The notes under the pieces are model-generated. The model saw only the letters and a list, made by a program, of their open reading frames with translations, was not told the DNA's origin and made no database searches. Shown piece by piece: positions 48,650 to 53,100 of a DNA stretch of 53,100 bases (position 1 is its first letter; each line of letters opens with the position of its first letter). Source of the stretch: Streptomyces mangrovi (GTDB taxonomy: Bacteria > Actinomycetota > Actinomycetes > Streptomycetales > Streptomycetaceae); NCBI RefSeq assembly GCF_900114215.1, contig NZ_FOSG01000031.1, positions 1 through 53,100 on the forward strand. The letters are read 5' to 3'. The position numbers and the translations under genes were made by a program.

Positions 48650-49282
48650 GTGGGCGAGGGCAGGGGCGGACCGTTCGTACGGCCGTACCGGGCGCGGGAC
48701 CGGGAGGCGGTGTACGACGTGTGCGTGCGCACCGCCGACGCGGGCGGCGACGCGCGGGGGATCTACCGGGACCCGGATCTGATGGGCGACCTCTTCGCCG
48801 GCCCGTACGTGTGGCTCGCGCCGCACCTGGCCTTCGTGCTGGACGACGGCGGGCGCGCGGTCGGGTACGCGATCGGCACCGCCGACACCGCCGCGTTCGC
48901 CGAGGCGTTCCGCCGTCAATGGCTGCCGCGGGTGGCCGGCAGGCATCCGAGGGCGCGGCAGCCTGTGACACCGGACGAGCGGATGACCGAGCTGCTGTAC
49001 ACACCCGAGCGGATGGTGCTGCCCGAACTCGCCGACCACCCGGCGCACCTCCACATCGACATCCTCCCCGCGTACCAGCGCGCGGGGCACGGGAGGGCGC
49101 TGATGCGCACGCTGCTGGACGCCCTGCGCCGGGAGGGGGCCGGGCGCGTCCATCTGGGCATGCTGACGGTGAACACCGGCGCACGGCGCTTCTACGACCG
49201 CCTCGGCTTCCACGAGCTGGCGGTGCCCGACCCCGGCCCGCTCACCTATCTGGGAAGGTCCACGGAGGCCGGGTCGGCGTAA
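48650..49282 (+). CDS. GNAT acetyltransferase, similar to the O-GlcNAcase-associated type
   Basis: A 210-residue acetyltransferase: VRPYRARDREAVYDVCVRTA, VWLAPHLAFVLDD and the acetyl-CoA loop HIDILPAYQRAGHGRALM, then FYDRLGFHEL. The DVCVRTADAGGDA pattern resembles bacterial proteins homologous to the GNAT part of O-GlcNAcase. The GTG follows AAGGAGG by five bases. The CebR box upstream suggests control by cello-oligosaccharides, so it may act on sugar-derived substrates (inference). Confidence 0.85.
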   Translation: MGEGRGGPFVRPYRARDREAVYDVCVRTADAGGDARGIYRDPDLMGDLFAGPYVWLAPHLAFVLDDGGRAVGYAIGTADTAAFAEAFRRQWLPRVAGRHPRARQPVTPDERMTELLYTPERMVLPELADHPAHLHIDILPAYQRAGHGRALMRTLLDALRREGAGRVHLGMLTVNTGARRFYDRLGFHELAVPDPGPLTYLGRSTEAGSA

Positions 49283-49378
49283 TGTGACGGTAACCCCTCA
49301 CCGTGATACTGGTGTGCGGGCCGCTCCCTTCCCGGGCGGCATGGGGAAGGGCCGTCTGACCAGCGAGGATGGGTGACC

Positions 49379-50740
49379 ATGGACAAGCAGCAGGAATTCG
49401 TGCTCAGGACGCTCGAAGAGCGCGACATCCGGTTCGTCCGGCTGTGGTTCACCGACGTGCTCGGCTTCCTGAAGTCCGTCGCCGTCGCGCCGGCGGAGCT
49501 GGAGCAGGCCTTCGACGAGGGCATGGGGTTCGACGGGTCCGCGATCGAGGGCTTCGCCCGCGTCTACGAGTCCGACATGATCGCCAAGCCCGACCCGAGC
49601 ACCTTCCAGATCCTGCCCTGGCGCGCCGAGGCCCCCGGCACCGCGCGGATGTTCTGCGACATCCTGATGCCGGACGGCTCCCCCTCCTACGCCGACCCCC
49701 GCTACGTCCTCAAGCGGGCCCTGAACAAGACCTCCGACCTGGGCTTCACCTTCTACACCCACCCCGAGATCGAGTTCTTCCTGCTCAAGGACAAGCCGGT
49801 GGACGGCACCCGGCCCACCCCGGCCGACTCCTCCGGCTACTTCGACCACACCCCGCAGCACGTCGGCCAGGACTTCCGCCGCCAGGCGATCACGATGCTG
49901 GAGTCGATGGGCATCTCGGTGGAGTTCTCCCACCACGAGGGCGCCCCGGGGCAGCAGGAGATCGACCTGCGGTACGCCGACGCCCTGTCGACGGCCGACA
50001 ACATCATGACGTTCCGGCTGGTGATGAAGCAGGTCGCGCTGGAACAGGGGGTGCAGGCGACCTTCATGCCCAAGCCGTTCTCGGAGTTCCCCGGCTCCGG
50101 GATGCACACCCATCTGTCGCTGTTCGAGGGCGACCGCAACGCCTTCCACGAGTCCGGCGCCGAGTACCAGCTCTCCAAGGTCGGCCGCTCCTTCATCGCC
50201 GGGCTGCTCAGGCACGCCGGGGAGATCTCCGCCGTCACCAACCAGTGGGTCAACTCCTACAAGCGCATCTGGGGCGGGGCCCAGCGCACCGCGGGCGCCG
50301 GCGGCGAGGCGCCCTCCTACATCTGCTGGGGGCACAACAACCGCTCCGCGCTGATCCGCGTGCCGATGTACAAGCCGGGCAAGATGGGCTCCACCCGCAT
50401 CGAGGTGCGCTCCCTGGACTCCGGCGCCAACCCCTACCTGGCCTACGCGGTGCTGCTCGCGGCCGGACTGAAGGGCATCGAGGAGGGCTACGAGCTTCCG
50501 GCCGGCGCCGAGGACGACGTGTGGGCGCTGTCGGACGCCGAACGCCGCGCGATGGGCATCGAGCCGCTGCCGCAGAACCTGGGCGAGGCGATCGCGCTGA
50601 TGGAGCGCAGCGAACTGGTCGCCGAGACCCTGGGCGAGCACGTCTTCGACTTCTTCCTGCGCAACAAGAAGCAGGAGTGGGAGGAGTACCGCTCCGAGGT
50701 CACCGCCTTCGAGCTGCGCAAGTCCCTGCCGGTGCTGTAA
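49379..50740 (+). CDS. glnA2: GlnA2-type glutamine synthetase-like enzyme (gamma-glutamylpolyamine synthetase)
   Basis: A 453-residue GS-fold enzyme. Metal and glutamate motifs are present: FYTHPEIEFFLL, SGMHTHLSLF, NRSALIRVPMYKP and SLDSGANPYLAYAVLLAAG. The sequence MDKQQEFVLRTLEERDIRFV closely resembles S. coelicolor GlnA2, which glutamylates polyamines rather than ammonia. The GS adenylylation-type Tyr loop near the end is not obvious. ATG 49379 is preferred to GTG 49373 because GAGGA lies nine bases upstream. Confidence 0.9.
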   Translation: MDKQQEFVLRTLEERDIRFVRLWFTDVLGFLKSVAVAPAELEQAFDEGMGFDGSAIEGFARVYESDMIAKPDPSTFQILPWRAEAPGTARMFCDILMPDGSPSYADPRYVLKRALNKTSDLGFTFYTHPEIEFFLLKDKPVDGTRPTPADSSGYFDHTPQHVGQDFRRQAITMLESMGISVEFSHHEGAPGQQEIDLRYADALSTADNIMTFRLVMKQVALEQGVQATFMPKPFSEFPGSGMHTHLSLFEGDRNAFHESGAEYQLSKVGRSFIAGLLRHAGEISAVTNQWVNSYKRIWGGAQRTAGAGGEAPSYICWGHNNRSALIRVPMYKPGKMGSTRIEVRSLDSGANPYLAYAVLLAAGLKGIEEGYELPAGAEDDVWALSDAERRAMGIEPLPQNLGEAIALMERSELVAETLGEHVFDFFLRNKKQEWEEYRSEVTAFELRKSLPVL

Positions 50741-50774
50741 GCGCAGGTCAGCGAGGAGTTCCGGTTACGGCAAC

Positions 50775-50811
50775 ACTCAGGGCCGGCGGCACACCGCAGT
50801 CGGCCCTGAGT
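50775..50811. terminator. Terminator between glnA2 and the integrase remnant
   Basis: ACTCAGGGCC (50775-50784) pairs exactly with GGCCCTGAGT (50802-50811). Confidence 0.8.
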
Positions 50812-50815
50812 CGCT

Positions 50816-51093
50816 TCACCCGTCCTGGGCCGTCTGTGGGCCGTCCGGCGGTGAAACGGCGCCCTCGTACACGCTGTCCACGGCCCGCCTCGTACGCTCC
50901 TCGCTGCTCGGCATCAGGTGCGTGTACACCCGCAGCGTGAAGCCGGCGTCGGAGTGGCCGAGATAGGTGCTCAGCGCCTTGATGTTCTCCCCGGCGTCCA
51001 GCAGCACCGACGCGTAGAAGTGCCGCAACGCGTGCATACCGTGCTCGCGTGCCGCTTCGTACCGCCCGCCTTCCTCGGGCTCCGGGAGGATTC
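50816..51093 (-). pseudogene. Tyrosine recombinase (integrase) remnant, C-terminal catalytic part
   Basis: Codes for MHALRHFYASVLLDAGENIK and ALSTYLGHSDAGFTLRVYTHL, holding the catalytic Arg, His and Tyr of tyrosine recombinases. The frame is open upstream to about 51090 (EPEEGGRYEAAREHG), then meets a stop at the edge of the ISL3-like element. All N-terminal domains are missing. It is probably the last trace of an integrated plasmid or phage. Confidence 0.85.
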
Positions 51094-52367
51094 GGGTCTG
51101 TCAAACGAGCGGCTCTGTCTCACTTCCGGTGGTGGCAGAGTGTGATCGTCAGCCGAGCAGGATCCGGTGTCGAAGTAGCGGGAAGCTCGCGAGGCCGTAC
51201 ATCTGACGCCTGGTCATCTTGGATTTCTGTTGACGCCTTTGGCACCGCCATTGCGATACGGCAGGGGAGGGCGGCATCGGCGGCGGCGCGGGCGGCCTCG
51301 ACCCGCCCGCGCCGGTGGTCCTTGAGACGGCCGGGGCGGGTGAGAAGGTAATGGGCCAGGCACCGGAGTGAGAGCGCCGGTCGGTCGGCCTCGACGCAGC
51401 CCTGGGTGATGTAGCGGACCAGAAGGTTGGCGCTGCCGGTGTAGTCCAGCTCCTTGATCTCCCTCAGCAGGTGGGTGACCGGGAGGGCAAGGTTCCGCTC
51501 ACGCCGCCCACGCAGATGCTCACGGTAGGGATCCACCAGAGCGGGCCGGTACATCAGAGCGCGGACGAGGCTCTCGGGGACGCGGTCGTAGCGCTTGACC
51601 GTGTTCAGGGCGAGGTTCAGCCGGCGTGCGCATTCCAGCGGGCCGACTCCGCGCTCGCGCAGGTCGTGAATCTGCTGCCAGCGCTCGTGGGTTGTGGCCG
51701 CCTGCTTGCCCTGGACCAGGGGCAGCCCGGTCTTGGCCCAGCACATGCCGTGCACGGCAATCTCCGTGCGGACTACCTCGGCTGAGTCGTGCCAGATGTG
51801 CCACCGGCCTGCGACCTGTACGGCCTCGGGCAGAGCGCGGCGGATGGCCTCGGCGTGGGTGGCCGAGCCGTCCCGGCACACGCCCTCCACGCCGGGGCGC
51901 GCGCGGAGCCACACCTCCAGGTGGCCGGGTCGGCAGCGGCAGACGCGCCAGGACACGCAGGGCGGTGTGTCGGGAGACGGCGACCGCTGGCAGGGCCGGC
52001 TGACTCCCGCGCCACCGCCTCGGGTAGCTGCTCCTGGAATGTCTGCCGACACCCCAGGGCGGGGCATACCGGGCGCCGCACCCGCACCTCGATCACCACC
52101 CGGCGCGCATCTCTCGGAACATCCGCAAGACGGCGCCAGCAGTACCCGTGCGCCCGGTCCGGACTAACCCCACAATCCGGGCACGCAGCCCTCCCCTGCG
52201 GGTCCGTGCCCGCAGCACGATCTGGGCCCCTCGTTCGTCGTGTCTTCTATGACCAACGGCGACAACCCTGAGAACGCCACCCGTGCCAGATCGTTGACAG
52301 CGTCAACGACACCAGCCGCTCAGCGTCGCTACCGAATGTGAGACAGGGCCGCTCGATTGACGGGCCC
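51094..52367 (-). mobile_element. ISL3-family insertion sequence, decayed
   Basis: Terminal inverted repeats match well: GTCAAACGAGCGGCTCTGTC at 51100-51119 and, read on the minus strand, GTCAATCGAGCGGCCCTGTC at 52361-52342. The match may extend to GGG[TC]C[TC] at 51094 and 52367. Length is about 1.27 kb, normal for ISL3. No 8-bp target duplication was seen. Confidence 0.8.
51120..52280 (-). pseudogene. ISL3-family transposase, frameshifted
   Basis: From GTG 52280 the frame reads VAFSGLSPLVIEDTTNEGAQ, shifts to ACPDCGVSPDRAHGYCWRRL with VCPALGCRQTF (zinc-binding head), and shifts again to the DDE domain: VCRDGSATHAEAIRRALPEA, RWHIWHDSAEVV and RYITQGCVEADR. At least two frameshifts make it inactive. 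Confidence 0.85.
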
Positions 52368-52412
52368 CCGTCACGAAAGGTCGAGGTCAGCGGGAAAGGT
52401 CCCGTCAGTGAA

Positions 52413-53100
52413 CGCTTCTCATCCTGTGGCTCGTGGGTGATGACGGCTGGTGGTCGGGGGCCGTAACGCGGCAGGGCTCCTGGTCGCTGCGGCTGGTGAT
52501 CTCACTCGCCAACGTCCCGACACAGGAGCCCTGTTGGTCCCGTATCGTGCCATGCTCGACGTCCCGCACGAGGTCGTGGAGCACGTTTCCTGGCTCATCT
52601 ACGCCCGAAGGTGTGAGCTGAACTCCCGCTGGCGGAAGCTGGGCTGCTTCCGGCAGGCCCTGCTGGTCCTGGTACACCTGCGCAAGAACGAGACCCTGGC
52701 CCAGGCCGCAGCGGGGTTCGGCGTCTCCACCGCCACCGCCGGCCGGTACGTGAGCGAAACGGTCGACCTCCTCGCCGAGCGTGCCCCGAGTCTGCACGAG
52801 GCCCTGCGCGAGCTGCCGCCGGAGGGGTTCGTCATCCTCGACGGCACGCTGATCACTACCGACCGCATCGCGGCGGACGAGCCGTACTACTCGCAGAAGC
52901 ACCGCCACCACGACCTGCCCGAGCACTACCAGCAGTACAACCGGAACCACGCCCGGCTGCGCGCTCCGGGCGAACGCGCCTTCGCCCGCCTCAAGCAATG
53001 GCAGATCCTCCGCAAGGCCCGGTGCAGCACCAACCGCATCGGTCGCACGGTCGCCGCCGTTCACGCCATCGAGATCGCCTGGCGCTCAGGATGAGAAGCG
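52413..53100 (+). mobile_element. IS5-like insertion sequence with internal deletion, right end at the window edge
   Basis: CGCTTCTCATCCTG (52413-52426) and CAGGATGAGAAGCG (53087-53100) are exact inverted repeats bounding the transposase remnant; they may extend outward, the right one past the window. The left end lies about 45 bases from the ISL3-like element. Confidence 0.8.
52534..53094 (+). pseudogene. IS5-family (HTH_Tnp_4/DDE_Tnp_4) transposase, internally deleted
   Basis: The HTH half is intact (CFRQALLVLVHLRKNETLAQ, FGVSTATAGRYVSETVDLL). The first DDE acid lies in GFVILDGTLITTDRI. After YYSQKHRHHD about 80-100 residues are missing, and the frame resumes at YNRNHARLRAPGERAFARLK. TTG 52534 after AGGAG, or ATG 52552, may be the start. 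The middle catalytic Asp is lost, so it is inactive. Confidence 0.85.

Noticed and set aside
51086..52375. Target-site duplication around the ISL3-like element
   Set aside because: The 8 bases outside the proposed ends (GAGGATTC and CCGTCACG) do not match; either the ends are slightly off or the flank has been rearranged.
1..53100. tRNA genes or an attachment site for the integrase remnant
   Set aside because: No clover-leaf or GTTCGAA-type T-loop in context was found by eye; a covariance search would be needed to exclude one.

Overview
The window is high-GC actinobacterial chromosome, almost certainly Streptomyces. Codons are strongly C/G-ending. Typical Streptomyces families are present: a WhiJ-type XRE regulator with a DUF397 partner, a GlnA2-type glutamine synthetase, F420-dependent NADP reductase, a GH5/CBM2 mannanase and a modular polyketide synthase. 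Ribosome binding sites are GGAGG-like, and several genes have a TAnnnT -10 box 6-7 bases before the start codon, which suggests leaderless transcripts. No tRNA, rRNA or CRISPR array was recognised.

Layout. (1) 1-5291: the 3' end of a modular PKS gene (KR-ACP, no thioesterase), an XRE/MmyB-type regulator, a divergent pair of clpP genes, and a DHA2 efflux pump translationally coupled to the second clpP. This may be the edge of a biosynthetic cluster with a resistance cassette. (2) 5321-14427: metabolism and transport: a lactate-monooxygenase-like flavoenzyme, PhzF isomerase, PhoD phosphatase, Bcr/CflA pump, PPOX-like and VOC proteins, two CGNR zinc-finger regulators and an HPP membrane protein. 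(3) 14428-27386: an accessory, defence-island-like stretch. It holds a DUF262 protein coupled to a CBS-HEPN protein, a DUF4259 protein, a secreted four-cysteine protein with a possible partner, a decayed Phd/VapC pair, a WhiJ-like triad extended by an SMC/OLD-like AAA ATPase, and an NB-ARC/TPR STAND protein with a small partner. It also carries duplicated gene fragments and repeats. (4) 27673-50811: mostly core genes: Rsm22-like methyltransferase, DDAH, mannanase, heme oxygenase, map, F420:NADP reductase, M50 protease, hsp20, panB, MFS/TetR, an EEP protein, nadE, Uma2, a GNAT and a GlnA2-type enzyme. (5) 50816-53100: a tyrosine-recombinase remnant and two decayed insertion sequences (ISL3-like and IS5-like).

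The best candidate for an undescribed system is the overlapping pair at 14754-17614. A DUF262 protein keeps its DGQQR motif but has lost the usual HNH histidines. It is coupled by a GTGA overlap to a protein with two CBS domains and a C-terminal HEPN domain bearing an intact R-N-x3-H motif. The arrangement suggests a nucleotide-sensing module that controls a ribonuclease. Next in interest are the WhiJ-type triad coupled to an AAA ATPase (21071-24367), the clpP pair beside the PKS, a perfect CebR-type palindrome before a GNAT gene, and a roughly 190-bp palindromic element present twice (37390-37581 and 45700-45863). All functional statements are read from sequence and family knowledge; no database search was possible.
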